From Anaerolineaceae bacterium (GTDB lineage Bacteria > Chloroflexota > Anaerolineae > Promineifilales > Promineifilaceae): 64,000 bases of DNA. Location: positions 1 to 64,000 of the forward strand of contig PABI01000115.1 of the NCBI GenBank assembly GCA_002699125.1, given 5' to 3'. Every line of letters starts with the position of its first letter. Positions within the stretch are counted from its first letter, which is position 1. Positions 24,705-32,768 of the stretch are shown one piece after another. The notes under the pieces were generated by a model, which had not been told where the DNA came from, did not search any database, and saw only the letters and a program-made list of their open reading frames with translations. The position numbers were made by a program, and so were the translations under genes.

Positions 24705-25358
24705 TTATTGGTGCTGTTGGGTTTGTGCTGCGGCTTTAAGTATTTGTTCGTGAGTGGTGATTAGAGTTTCAACAAACGGCAAACAATCCTCAGTGAAGTA
24801 TTCCCGAGAAAGATTAATTCTGAACGGATCTAAGAGTTTGTGCATCGCTTGTTCGAGTTCTAAATATTTCTGCGTTTCGTATTCACGAATCGGACGGAAA
24901 CGATATGGAACGCTTGTGTTGTATAATTGATCTATTCGCTTCTTAACTGAGCCAGTGGTAATCCCGATTTTGACAATTTCTTGACCTGATTTCGTGTAAA
25001 GGTTCGTGCCGAGAACATAGAGAGTTCCAATTCCTGCTTCAAGTTTCGACAAATCTTCTGTAGCGATTTCATCCTCATCTGGATCCGAATCAGTCTGTAC
25101 GCCTGCTGCCAAGCTCAATCTCATGGGTCGCTGGGTGGTGTCAGCATAAATGTCCAAAGCATTTTGTCGAGTGACGTATATTTGGGCAAGGATGGCATGA
25201 TCTAAGTCTTTGTAGTGACCTTTTGCTACATTCCGCTGGTGTGCTTCAGTTCCATAGTGTTCAGGATACCGTATTTTGATTAATTCCCGGAGCTCTTGCG
25301 GGGTGAGTCCCTCAGGATTTTCCTTTAGCAACATTCGTATAGCTTCAGTAAATTTCAT
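24705..25358 (-). CDS. HTH plus GIY-YIG-like (T5orf172-type) nuclease
   Basis: A 217-residue protein of two parts. Residues 1-80 (MKFTEAIRMLLKE...LTPQELRELIK...) resemble the HARE-HTH winged helix found in some restriction endonucleases. Residues 110-190 resemble the T5orf172/GIY-YIG group: GTLYVLGT, EIVKIGITTGSVKKRIDQL, YETQKYLELEQAMHKLLDPFRI and SREYF. The base composition is visibly more AT-rich than the neighbours and no ACGGCCGT copy occurs, so recent transfer is plausible. A DNA-cleaving or defence role is inference. It is not next to a methylase. Confidence 0.6.
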   Translation of the reverse strand: MKFTEAIRMLLKENPEGLTPQELRELIKIRYPEHYGTEAHQRNVAKGHYKDLDHAILAQIYVTRQNALDIYADTTQRPMRLSLAAGVQTDSDPDEDEIATEDLSKLEAGIGTLYVLGTNLYTKSGQEIVKIGITTGSVKKRIDQLYNTSVPYRFRPIREYETQKYLELEQAMHKLLDPFRINLSREYFTEDCLPFVETLITTHEQILKAAAQTQQHQ

Positions 25359-25568
25359 AAGCTTCTTCCAAATAGATCTAAATATTTCCCAACCGTCTTA
25401 TTTACAGAAAAATTGCCATGAATGAAGTGCTCCAAAAGCATCTTAACATTAGTGGTATAATGATATTGCAAACGAAATTCGGCCGTTTCTCTCAATCACG
25501 CCTTCCGGCGAATAAAAGTAATCGTCCCATCACCCTCTATGTACGCTTCGCGCACCTGGCTGAGGAGT
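25359..25568. other. Intergenic region including the lost C-terminal frame of the next gene
   Basis: Bases 25496 to about 25615 on the minus strand encode, in another frame, a plausible ending NTEDELLSQVREAYIEGDG and so on to a TGA at 25496-25498, apparently the true end of the 25569-26051 protein. The part from 25359 to 25495 is AT-rich and likely holds the promoter of the GIY-YIG gene; no confident -35/-10 pair. Confidence 0.4.
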
Positions 25569-26051
25569 TCATCTTCGGTGTTGAGTTCCTGGCGCGTGTT
25601 GTGGGGGAGGAGACGGCCGTTCTTCCCAGCGTCGGGGATGCGGCTCGCCGTCACGATAAACGTTCATATAGGCAAACTCAACCGTTAGCACAAACAGGAT
25701 ATAACGATCTTGCGGCGTGTAAGCTGAGGCATGTACAGCCTGCTTGCGAATAAGGGGATCATCTGTCAATGTTGCCCGCCCACGAACGTAAAACTCACCG
25801 CCGCCACCGCTTGAATCTTCGACCGAACAATGCAGCGTGTAGCGCGGATCGCGCTGCAAATCCTTGCCTTTGGGCGAGGTGGGTTCCATAAACAAAAACA
25901 GCTGCTCGCCGATAATGGGGGTGACTGGATGCACGCGTGGACTGCCGTCAGCACGCACAGTGCCTAGATAAGCTACGCTGCTGGCAAAGCGGGCCTTGCC
26001 AAAACCGGCTAATTCTGGAGCTTGTTGAGCAAATTCTTTCCAAATTGTCAC
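25569..26051 (-). CDS. Pyridoxamine-5'-phosphate-oxidase-like flavin-binding protein, possibly frameshifted
   Basis: A 160-residue split-barrel protein of the PNPOx-like type: VAYLGTVRADGSPRVHPVTPIIGEQLFLFM then KGKDLQRDPRYTLHC, the FMN or F420-binding pattern. The last 20 residues (RWEERPSPPPQHAPGTQHRR) look unlike protein: a shift near the C5 run at about 25605-25612 would let the reading continue into EDELLSQVREAYIEGDGTIT and end at 25496. This may be a real mutation or a sequencing or assembly error. Next on the strand is TrmO, 12 bases upstream. Confidence 0.65.
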   Translation of the reverse strand: MTIWKEFAQQAPELAGFGKARFASSVAYLGTVRADGSPRVHPVTPIIGEQLFLFMEPTSPKGKDLQRDPRYTLHCSVEDSSGGGGEFYVRGRATLTDDPLIRKQAVHASAYTPQDRYILFVLTVEFAYMNVYRDGEPHPRRWEERPSPPPQHAPGTQHRR

Positions 26052-26063
26052 AGTTTGTGTCCT

Positions 26064-26480
26064 TTATCGATCACTTATGCCTGCTAGGGCAGGCTTTATG
26101 TCAATAATTGGCGTGCCGTCAATCGCTTCAATAGGGGCAATCTTCACACGCTGCTTCTCAATTTGCAAGACGGAAACCTGGTGCAATCCAATCGGGTTGG
26201 GGCGATCTGGCGACCGTGTGGCAAATACGCCTGTCAACGGCCGTTCAAGCTGCCCGCGCGGATGAACCTGAAGCACATCCTGCTGTGCCTGGTGCAGCCA
26301 TGTCAAAATAAGCAAACTGTCACCCACACGGATGCCAGAAATACCTGGCGCAACCTCGGACGTTAACTCCAGCCATGCTTCGTAACCGCCCTCGTCTCCT
26401 TGCATCGGAGCATCTGCCAAATCGGTTAGCTTGGAGCGAATCACTCCGATTGGTTTAATTTCATAACTGTCGTTGGGCAT
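26064..26480 (-). CDS. trmO: tRNA (N6-threonylcarbamoyladenosine-37-N6)-methyltransferase, TrmO
   Basis: A 138-residue TrmO/TsaA-type protein: IKPIGVIRSKLTDLADAPMQG at the start, LTWLHQAQQDVLQVHPRG in the middle, then the hallmark GVFATRSPDRPNPIGLHQVSVL. The enzyme methylates t6A37 of tRNA-Thr using SAM. Only the N-terminal beta-barrel domain is present; E. coli TrmO has a further C-terminal domain of about 90 residues, and short versions are common. It is likely cotranscribed with the PNPOx-like gene. Confidence 0.85.
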   Translation of the reverse strand: MPNDSYEIKPIGVIRSKLTDLADAPMQGDEGGYEAWLELTSEVAPGISGIRVGDSLLILTWLHQAQQDVLQVHPRGQLERPLTGVFATRSPDRPNPIGLHQVSVLQIEKQRVKIAPIEAIDGTPIIDIKPALAGISDR

Positions 26481-26522
26481 ATCACATCCCTCATCCCTCT
26501 TGTACTGCTCACTGGTTTCTGA

Positions 26523-27752
26523 TTAATGGCCAAGCATCTCATCCAGCCGCCGCTGCAGATAAGCCCGCTCGGCGCTGTTGCCGCACAGGGCAATGGCTTG
26601 CTCATAGGCATCGGCGGCGGCTTCATATTGTTTGGTGCGCCGCAGCAGATCGGCGCGGGCAGCGTGATAAGGATAAAAATCGGCCACGCCATCGATTTGG
26701 TGCAACAATCTTAATCCTGCTGCTGGACCCTGGGCCATCGCCACTGCCGCCGCCCGATTTACTTCAACCACGGGTGAGGGCAGCATTACTGCCAGCGTAT
26801 TGTACAGTGCAGCAATTTGTTGCCAGTCGGTTGATTCGGCCGTTTCTGCTTCCGCATGGAGCGCACTGATCGCCGCCTGAACCTGGTATGGTCCCGGATT
26901 AAAAAGAGCCAGCGCTTCATCTAAAACCGCAATCCCTTCCTCGATTTTTGCCCGGTCCCAGCGGCTGCGGTCCTGTTCATCGAGCAACACGAGTTCGCCG
27001 GCTGCATTCAGTCGGGCCGCGCGCCGCGAATCGTGCAGCAGCATCAGCGCTAACAAACCGCGTGCTTCAGCACTTGGGGGCAGCAGAGCCACCAGCACCC
27101 GCCCCAGGCGAATCGCTTCGCGGCACAGGTCACTCCGGGTCAGCGCCGCATCGCCGGTGCCGCTTGTAGCCACGTAGCCCTCATTGAAGATGAGGTAAAT
27201 GACGGCCAACAGCGCTTCTAACCGTTCCGGCAGCAGGTTGGCCGGGGGCACGCGGTAGGGAATGCCTGCGTCGCGGATTTTGCGCCGGGCCCGCGCCAGC
27301 CGCTGGGCCATCGTGGGTACGGGAACAAGAAACGCCCGGGCCACTTCCGGCGTTGTTAAGCCGCCAAGCGTGTGCAGGGTCAAAGCCACCTGCGCTTCCA
27401 GCGCCAGGGCCGGATGGCAGCAGGTGAACATCAGCTTCAGGCGCTCATCGGGAATTTCATCGTCCATTTCGGGTTCATCCTGGGTGGCGAGTGGATCGAG
27501 GCTGACATTGTGGCGTTCCTGGGTGTCTGCCCGGCGCAGACGGTCGATGGCCCGCCGTTTGGCAACGGCCGTTAGCCAGGCCCCGGGGTTGCGCGGAACG
27601 CCGTCACTGGGCCAGCGTTCCAGAGCATTGACCAGGGCATCTTGCAGCGCATCTTCAGCCAGGGAGAAATCGCCCAGCTGGCTGATGAGTGTGGCGATGA
27701 CACGGCCGTATTCCTCGCGGAAGGTTGCTTCAATCTGTGCCCGTATAGTCAT
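26523..27752 (-). CDS. ECF sigma factor with C-terminal extension (ECF42 type)
   Basis: A 409-residue sigma factor. Region 2 (EYGRVIATLISQLGDFSLAEDALQDALVNALERW) and region 4 (VALTLHTLGGLTTPEVARAFLVPVPTMAQRLARARRKI) are in the first 160 residues. The remaining 250 are helical, TPR-like and belong to the DUF6596 extension. This architecture with a DGPF/YCII gene directly adjacent is the ECF42 group, whose extension is thought to take the place of an anti-sigma factor. AAGGG precedes the ATG. The partner gene is 15 bases away on the same strand. Confidence 0.9.
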   Translation of the reverse strand: MTIRAQIEATFREEYGRVIATLISQLGDFSLAEDALQDALVNALERWPSDGVPRNPGAWLTAVAKRRAIDRLRRADTQERHNVSLDPLATQDEPEMDDEIPDERLKLMFTCCHPALALEAQVALTLHTLGGLTTPEVARAFLVPVPTMAQRLARARRKIRDAGIPYRVPPANLLPERLEALLAVIYLIFNEGYVATSGTGDAALTRSDLCREAIRLGRVLVALLPPSAEARGLLALMLLHDSRRAARLNAAGELVLLDEQDRSRWDRAKIEEGIAVLDEALALFNPGPYQVQAAISALHAEAETAESTDWQQIAALYNTLAVMLPSPVVEVNRAAAVAMAQGPAAGLRLLHQIDGVADFYPYHAARADLLRRTKQYEAAADAYEQAIALCGNSAERAYLQRRLDEMLGH

Positions 27753-27767
27753 CCCTTGTCTATGCCG

Positions 27768-28118
27768 CTAAATCTGATCCCACAGAGGCCGAATTTCAAC
27801 GGACCCATACCTTGCATGGGGAATTTTGGTTGCCCAGTGAATGGCTTCATCAAGGTCCTGGCAGTTCAGCATGAAGTATCCGCCAAACTGTTCGTGTGTT
27901 TCGGCGAACGGGCCATCAATGGTCAATGTCTTACCTTCCCGAACGCGCACAGTCGTGGCGCTGGTAACAGGGGCCAGTCCGTCATTGGCCAGCAGCACCC
28001 CGGCGACTTTGGCCTCCTTTAACAAGGATTGCCACTCTTTGGCGATGGCCTGTTGTTCTTCGGGGGTAAAATTAGGCGCTTCAGACTCGCTGGCGTATAG
28101 CAATAGCATGTATCTCAT
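27768..28118 (-). CDS. YCII-related/DGPF protein, partner of the ECF sigma factor
   Basis: A 116-residue protein starting MRYMLLLYASESEAPNF with the DGPF motif in TIDGPFAETHEQFGGYFMLNC. The fold is a dimeric ferredoxin-like domain related to YciI. The start at 28118 has GGAGA eight bases upstream; the frame upstream of that runs through an inverted repeat (28141-28197). These proteins are encoded beside ECF42 sigma factors and are usually targets of them. Confidence 0.88.
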   Translation of the reverse strand: MRYMLLLYASESEAPNFTPEEQQAIAKEWQSLLKEAKVAGVLLANDGLAPVTSATTVRVREGKTLTIDGPFAETHEQFGGYFMLNCQDLDEAIHWATKIPHARYGSVEIRPLWDQI

Positions 28119-28140
28119 CGTTTGGGTCTCCTGTGAAAAT

Positions 28141-28197
28141 AACCTCCCGGAGGTTTCGTCTAAGTCGATCATCAGGGAGAAAACCTCCGGGAGGTGG
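28141..28197. repeat. Inverted repeat ACCTCCCGGAGGT
   Basis: AACCTCCCGGAGGTTT (28141-28156) and AAACCTCCGGGAGGT (28181-28195) are complementary. Lies between the DGPF and DUF1801 genes. Confidence 0.7.
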
Positions 28198-28217
28198 TTT
28201 GTCATTGAAATCGATCC

Positions 28218-28679
28218 TCAGCTCACCGCTTGTTTCACAAGCGCGACGATCCTAGCCTCTTCGGCGGCGGTCAGTTTTTTTAGCGCGAAGGAAGTCGGCC
28301 ACATGGCCCCTTCGTCGAGGTTTGCCTCGTCGCTAAAGCCCAACGTGGCGTACCGCGATTTGAACTTGTCCGCACTTTGGAAGAAGCAGACCACCTTACC
28401 GTCCCTGGCATAGGCGGGCATGCCGTACCAGGTTTTTGGCCAGAGGTCGGGCGCGGCCTCTGAGATGATCTCATGGAGCCGCCTGGCCATGGCGCGCTCC
28501 GGTTCCGGCATCTCGGCGATTTTCTCGAACAGGTCCTTTTCCCCGTCTTCTCTTTTCTTGTTGGCGCGCGCTTCTGCTTTCAGCTCTTTGGCGCGCTCTT
28601 TCATGGCCGCTTGTTCCGCGTCTGTAAATCCGTTGGACTTTTGCGTGGCTTTCCTGGTACTGCTCTTACTTTGGTTCAT
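28218..28679 (-). CDS. DUF1801-type protein (YdhG-like)
   Basis: A 153-residue protein with a charged, coiled N terminus (residues 15-60) and a DUF1801 core: LHEIISEAAPDLWPKTWYGMPAYARDGKVVCFFQSADKFKSRYATLGFSDEANLDEG and a helical end. The family has a small alpha/beta fold; some members are called iron chaperones, without firm evidence. AGGAG precedes the ATG. Probably in one unit with the DGPF and sigma genes. Confidence 0.75.
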   Translation of the reverse strand: MNQSKSSTRKATQKSNGFTDAEQAAMKERAKELKAEARANKKREDGEKDLFEKIAEMPEPERAMARRLHEIISEAAPDLWPKTWYGMPAYARDGKVVCFFQSADKFKSRYATLGFSDEANLDEGAMWPTSFALKKLTAAEEARIVALVKQAVS

Positions 28680-28941
28680 GAGAAGCTCCTTTCTCTAGTT
28701 GATTGATTACGGCTTATTTTTGGCCGTTCTATTAAGACATCGCCTAGAGAAGCGTCAGGATGACAGTTCGACGGCCGTTCTCATCTTCTACTCATAAACC
28801 AAAAAGCGGCCAGTCAACTATTGCGCATTGTAAACGAAATACGGCCGTTCCCCCACGCTCACTTATTTGTCGCCTGCACAGATGTTGACTGCTATACTCC
28901 ACCACCCGACAAGAAGTCTGTTTTATAAGAAGGAGAAGCCC
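28680..28941 (+). promoter_or_regulatory. Divergent intergenic region with an extended -10 for the betaine-binding gene
   Basis: TGCTATACT at 28890-28898 is an extended -10 on the plus strand, 44 bases before the ATG at 28942; no clear -35. Two ACGGCCGT copies lie at about 28770 and 28843. Tentative. Confidence 0.35.
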
Positions 28942-29967
28942 ATGAAAAATAATTGGAAGTTTTTAACATTGTTCCTACTCCTGTCGGCTTTGCTGCTGAC
29001 AGCCTGTGGTTCTGGTGGTGATGAACCGGCTGAAAGTGACACCGCTGACACAACCAGTGCAGAGACTAGCGATGAAGTCGGCGATGAAGCCGCTGAAACC
29101 GAAGATAAAATGACGATTACGCTGGTAGAAAACGCCTGGTCCGCCTCTGAGCTAAACGTCACCGTGGCCAAAATCCTGCTGGAAGATGAGCTGGGGTATC
29201 CGGTTGAAATCATCTCATTGGATGAAAACCTGCAATGGCCTGCCCTGGCCTCTGGTGATGCCCACGCCAGCCTGGAAGTATGGCCTTCTGGTCATGCCGC
29301 TAACGTCGAGGAATTTATTGAGGGCGCAGGCACCGTAGCAAATGGCGGGCTGCTTGGTCCGGTTGGGCGCATTGGCTGGTACATGCCCAGCTACGTGCTG
29401 GAACAGGACCCCAGCCTGGCAACCTGGGAAGGCTTCACCAAACCAGAAGCGGCCGAGATGTTTGCCACGGCCGAAACCGGCGATCTGGGCCAGTTCCTGG
29501 GCGGCGATCCCAGCTTTGTGCAGTATGACAGCGACATCATCAACAATTTGGGGATGCCCTTTGAAGTGGTTTTTGCCGGTTCCGAAGAAGCGATTTTGGC
29601 CCAGTTGGATTCTGCTTACAGTCGTGAAGAGCCGGTGCTGTTCTACTTTTGGACGCCCCATTCTATCCATGCCAAATATGATCTAGCGCGCGTGGAGCTG
29701 CCCGAATACAGCGACGACTGTTACGCTGAAGCGGATTCGGGTGGTGTCGATTGCGATTACCCGGGCGACGACCTGTTCAAAATCTTCTGGTCTGGTTTGG
29801 CTGAAGCCGCTCCGGATGCGCACACGCTGCTCTCCAACATGAATTACAGCACTGAGGATCAGATTGAAATGATTGCCGCTGTAGAAATCGACGGCCAGTC
29901 GGTGGAAGAAGCGGCCCAGGCGTGGATAGATGCCAATGAGGATGTCTGGAGTACCTGGCTGCCGTAG
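28942..29967 (+). CDS. Glycine betaine/proline-type substrate-binding lipoprotein
   Basis: A 341-residue solute-binding protein. Residues 1-20 are a lipoprotein signal with lipobox LLTAC, then an acidic linker rich in Glu/Thr/Ser (22-60) and the OpuAC-type domain starting ITLVENAWSASELNVTVAKILLEDELGYPVEI. Trp residues of the aromatic binding box are plausible (NAWSA, WPSGH, TPHSIH). It would capture betaine, proline betaine or choline at the cell surface. No matching permease or ATPase is adjacent: the next gene is ModB-like. AAGGAG precedes the ATG. Confidence 0.85.
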   Translation: MKNNWKFLTLFLLLSALLLTACGSGGDEPAESDTADTTSAETSDEVGDEAAETEDKMTITLVENAWSASELNVTVAKILLEDELGYPVEIISLDENLQWPALASGDAHASLEVWPSGHAANVEEFIEGAGTVANGGLLGPVGRIGWYMPSYVLEQDPSLATWEGFTKPEAAEMFATAETGDLGQFLGGDPSFVQYDSDIINNLGMPFEVVFAGSEEAILAQLDSAYSREEPVLFYFWTPHSIHAKYDLARVELPEYSDDCYAEADSGGVDCDYPGDDLFKIFWSGLAEAAPDAHTLLSNMNYSTEDQIEMIAAVEIDGQSVEEAAQAWIDANEDVWSTWLP

Positions 29968-29978
29968 CGCCTTAACTG

Positions 29979-30038
29979 AGGAGTGGCAGTCCTGAAAATG
30001 AATAGCTGCAAATTGTTCTAGGCAGGACTGCCAATCCT
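29979..30038. repeat. Second copy of the AGGACTGGCAGTCCT inverted repeat
   Basis: AGGAGTGGCAGTCCT (29979-29993) and AGGACTGCCAATCCT (30024-30038), one mismatched pair; same family as 11073-11135. Confidence 0.75.
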
Positions 30039-30090
30039 GGCAAAACCGGCTTGAACAGTTTGCTTTTTTGCGGACAATTGAGTGCTTTAC

Positions 30091-30127
30091 AAAGCGGGTT
30101 GCTGCTCTGGCAAAGGCCCGCTTTTTT
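30091..30127 (+). terminator. Rho-independent terminator of the betaine-binding gene
   Basis: Arms AAAGCGGG (30091-30098) and CCCGCTTT (30117-30124), 18-base loop, T-run to 30127. Confidence 0.75.
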
Positions 30128-30145
30128 GTTGTAGCGAGGATTTAC

Positions 30146-30179
30146 AGGTGACAGTCACTTGCACTAGTGACTGTCACCT
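30146..30179. repeat. Inverted repeat just upstream of the ModB-like gene
   Basis: Arms AGGTGACAGTCACT (30146-30159) and AGTGACTGTCACCT (30166-30179), exact, six-base loop. It ends 13 bases before the ATG at 30193, so in mRNA it could affect ribosome access. Confidence 0.75.
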
Positions 30180-30192
30180 TTGGTAGATTTTT

Positions 30193-31035
30193 ATGACAGT
30201 ATCGCAAAAACAGGCCACACCTTCCCCTGTAACGGTGCATTGGGTGGGACGCGTTTCGGCCGTTTTAGCCGTTGTTATGTCGTTTTTCCTCATCGTGCCG
30301 CTGCTGGGGCTGGTATGGCGAGCGCTAACCTTGCCGGGCACGGCCGTTTTAGATCAAAGCAGCATCAGTGCCGCTATCTTCCTCAGCCTTTCGACAACGG
30401 CCGTTAGTATATTGCTCATTATTTTGCTGGGGACACCGCTGGCTTACTATCTGGCACGGTATCCCATGCGTTTTAAACGATTGGTTACGGTTTTTGTGGA
30501 ACTGCCGATTGTGATGCCGCCGGTGGTGGCCGGATTGGGCTTGCTGGCCGTCTTCGGCCGGCGTGGGTTGATTGGCCTGCCGCTGGCAGAGCTGGGGATA
30601 ACGATTACGTTTTCGGGAACGGCCGTTGTCCTGGCCCAGGTGTTTGTCGCTTCTCCCTTCTATATTCGCGCCGCCCAAAGCCGTTTTGCCGCACTGCCCC
30701 GCGAATTTGAAGATGCAGCGGCGGTAGACGGGGCCAACCAGTGGCAAATCTTCTGGCACATCATGCTGCCACTCAGCCGCAACGGCCTGCTGGCCGGTTT
30801 GATTCTTAGCTGGGCGCGGGCGCTGGGGGAATTTGGCGCGACGATCTTGTTTGCCGGGAATTTGCAAGGTCGCACCCAAACGATGCCGCTGCTGGTCTAC
30901 GCCTCGCTGGAGCGCGATTTGCGCATCACCTTCATTACTGCGCTCATCTTGCTGGGGCTGGCCGTCTTTGCCTTTGGCATTACCCGCTGGCTGACGGGGT
31001 TAGACTCGGACACCATCCAAGAGACGTGGGGGTGA
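30193..31035 (+). CDS. Molybdate/tungstate-type ABC permease (ModB/WtpB-like)
   Basis: A 280-residue permease with six membrane segments. The inner-membrane component signature is strong: EFEDAAAVDGANQWQIFWHIMLPLSRNGLLAGLILSWARALGEFGATILFAG, where ALGEFGAT is typical of molybdate, tungstate or sulfate permeases. No ATPase or binding protein for molybdate is nearby; the following gene is an Opp-type ATPase and the preceding a betaine-binding protein. Substrate remains open. The N-terminal 20 residues are polar; the first segment starts near 24. Confidence 0.82.
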   Translation: MTVSQKQATPSPVTVHWVGRVSAVLAVVMSFFLIVPLLGLVWRALTLPGTAVLDQSSISAAIFLSLSTTAVSILLIILLGTPLAYYLARYPMRFKRLVTVFVELPIVMPPVVAGLGLLAVFGRRGLIGLPLAELGITITFSGTAVVLAQVFVASPFYIRAAQSRFAALPREFEDAAAVDGANQWQIFWHIMLPLSRNGLLAGLILSWARALGEFGATILFAGNLQGRTQTMPLLVYASLERDLRITFITALILLGLAVFAFGITRWLTGLDSDTIQETWG

Positions 31036-31120
31036 GTGCTAAAATTAAGAAGTGGTGCAGCAATCGTTGTGCTCCGGTACAATATTCGCGGCAAAATTCA
31101 TTCTGCTGTGAGAACTGAGC

Positions 31121-32161
31121 ATGAGCTTATCCCGCGAACCTTTTCTGTCTCAGACAACCGATACCAAAGAAGCCCAACCGCTGTTGGAACTGCGCCAGTT
31201 GTGTAAGCATTTTCCCATTCGGGGCGGTTTTTTGCAGCGGCAGGTAGGGGCAATCAAGGCGGTGAACCAGATTGACCTGTCCGTTTTCCCTGGGGAGACT
31301 GTGACGTTGGTGGGTCATTCTGGAGCCGGCAAATCGCTCCTGGCACGCACGATCGTGCAGCTAATCCAGCCCACGTCAGGGGCAGTGCTGTTCGATGGCA
31401 AGGAAATAGCCAAAATGGGGCGAGCTGAACTGCGGTTGGCCCGGCAGCAGATGCAAATGACGCTGCAAGATCCGTACACGGCGCTCAATCCCAAAATGAT
31501 GGTGTCAGAAATTTTAGCCGAGCCGCTGAAGATTCATAAATTGGTAGACGGCCGTTCCCAAAAAGAACGCATCGCCGAATTGTTGCAGTTGGTGGGCTTG
31601 AATCCGTACTTTGCCGGACGTTACCCGCATGAATTTAGCGGCAGCCAGCGGCAGCGGCTGAACCTGGCACGGGCCCTGGCTACCCGACCCAAACTGCTCA
31701 TTGTTGATGATCCGCTGCTGGCTTTGGATACGGTCGTTCAACCCCAAATTGTCGAACTGCTGGCCGAACTCAAGCAGAAGCTAGATTTGGCGCTGCTGCT
31801 TTTGGCGAGTAACTTTGCCCACGTGCGGGCCATTAGCGACCGCATCGGCGTTTTGCACCTGGGGGAGATTGTGGAATTGGGCGAAACAGACGCGGTGTAT
31901 GAACGGCCGTTGCACCCCCACACCCAATTTATTCATAGTCAGACACGGCCGTTAGAAGCAATTAATGATCGCCTCCAGCCGATGCAGCTAACTGGCCCGG
32001 CACCTGATCCGGCCAAGCTGCCCAGCGGCTGCAACTTCCGCACCCAATGTCCCTATGCCACCGACATTTGCCGCGATGAACTGCCTCCCCTGCGCGATTT
32101 GAGCAAAACTGACCAACCGCACCTCGCTGCTTGCCACCACGCCGAACGCTTCCAAGAATAA
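31121..32161 (+). CDS. Oligopeptide/dipeptide-type ABC ATPase with degenerate catalytic motifs
   Basis: A 346-residue OppF/DppF-type subunit. Walker A GHSGAGKS and Q-loop LQDPYTALNP are good, and the C-terminal Cys-rich tail CNFRTQCPYATDIC of the Opp group is present. The signature is FSGSQRQRL (canonical FSGGQ), Walker B is LLIVDDP (Glu replaced by Asp) and the switch His of ISHDL is absent (LLASNF). ATP binding is likely; hydrolysis is doubtful. No permease or binding protein for peptides is nearby, so the protein is an orphan. The start follows about 85 bases of leader. Confidence 0.82.
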   Translation: MSLSREPFLSQTTDTKEAQPLLELRQLCKHFPIRGGFLQRQVGAIKAVNQIDLSVFPGETVTLVGHSGAGKSLLARTIVQLIQPTSGAVLFDGKEIAKMGRAELRLARQQMQMTLQDPYTALNPKMMVSEILAEPLKIHKLVDGRSQKERIAELLQLVGLNPYFAGRYPHEFSGSQRQRLNLARALATRPKLLIVDDPLLALDTVVQPQIVELLAELKQKLDLALLLLASNFAHVRAISDRIGVLHLGEIVELGETDAVYERPLHPHTQFIHSQTRPLEAINDRLQPMQLTGPAPDPAKLPSGCNFRTQCPYATDICRDELPPLRDLSKTDQPHLAACHHAERFQE

Positions 32162-32165
32162 CGTG

Positions 32166-32187
32166 GGTCAAGTTTGCAAACTTGACC
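32166..32187. repeat. Perfect palindrome between two plus-strand genes
   Basis: Arms GGTCAAGTTTG and CAAACTTGACC meet with no loop (22 bases). It begins four bases after the stop codon of 31121-32161. Confidence 0.75.
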
Positions 32188-32276
32188 TACCTGCAACAAT
32201 GGCTTGTTTTGCACGTAGAGGCAAACGTGGGGCTGGATACGCCAGCCTACACTGCATGAAAAATGAGGCAAAACCC

Positions 32277-32696
32277 ATGAGTGAAGAAAGAGATTATCTC
32301 AAAATTGAGATTCCTGTAGAAGAGGACCCTCCTTTTGTCCCGGAGCAGCCCCAGCCAACAGTTGTAGACACCGCTAAAAAGCAGGCGGCTGGCGCAGCCA
32401 AGCAGGTGTGGGACAGTGATTTACGTAAAAAGGCAACGAAAGGGATGAAACGGGGCGCAGCGGCTGTGGCCGGTACCGTAGCTGCCAAAAGTCAAAAAGT
32501 AGTCCAGGAGCGCATGGTCAAAGCCGCCGAAGAACAGGCCCGTCAGCAAACCGAAGCGCTCAAAACCAAAATCCGTGAAACTGATTGGCAGCACGAAGCC
32601 AAACAAGTCACCGCCAACGGCCTGCGCTGGCTCAGCACCCAACTCAGCAAACTCGCTGAGCGCTTTACCCCCAAAGAAACGACGCAAGAAGAATGA
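32277..32696 (+). CDS. Hypothetical coiled-coil protein
   Basis: A 139-residue hydrophilic protein, start at 32277 with GAGG eight bases upstream; ATG 32256 is an alternative. Residues 1-35 are acidic and Pro-rich; residues 40-115 are Ala/Lys/Gln-rich and predicted helical (KKATKGMKRGAAAVAGTVA, QEARQQTEALKTKIRETDW-like). No family recognised. Possibly a DNA- or cell-envelope-associated protein, a guess from charge only. Confidence 0.5.
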   Translation: MSEERDYLKIEIPVEEDPPFVPEQPQPTVVDTAKKQAAGAAKQVWDSDLRKKATKGMKRGAAAVAGTVAAKSQKVVQERMVKAAEEQARQQTEALKTKIRETDWQHEAKQVTANGLRWLSTQLSKLAERFTPKETTQEE

Positions 32697-32768
32697 TTAA
32701 CCGCGGAGCGCGCAGAGAACGCTGAGATTATTTCTCTGCATCCTCCGCGTGCTCTGCAGTGAAAAGTT
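32697..32768. repeat. CGCGGAG/CTCTGC dispersed repeat
   Basis: ACCGCGGAGCGCGCAGAGAA and its mirrored TCTCTGCATCCTCCGCGTGC form one inverted copy of the dispersed CGCAGAG family. Placed between convergent genes. Confidence 0.6.

Noticed and set aside
28867..28941. Upstream extension of the betaine-binding protein
   Set aside because: The lipoprotein signal begins at 28942 right after AAGGAG; earlier codons would spoil it.
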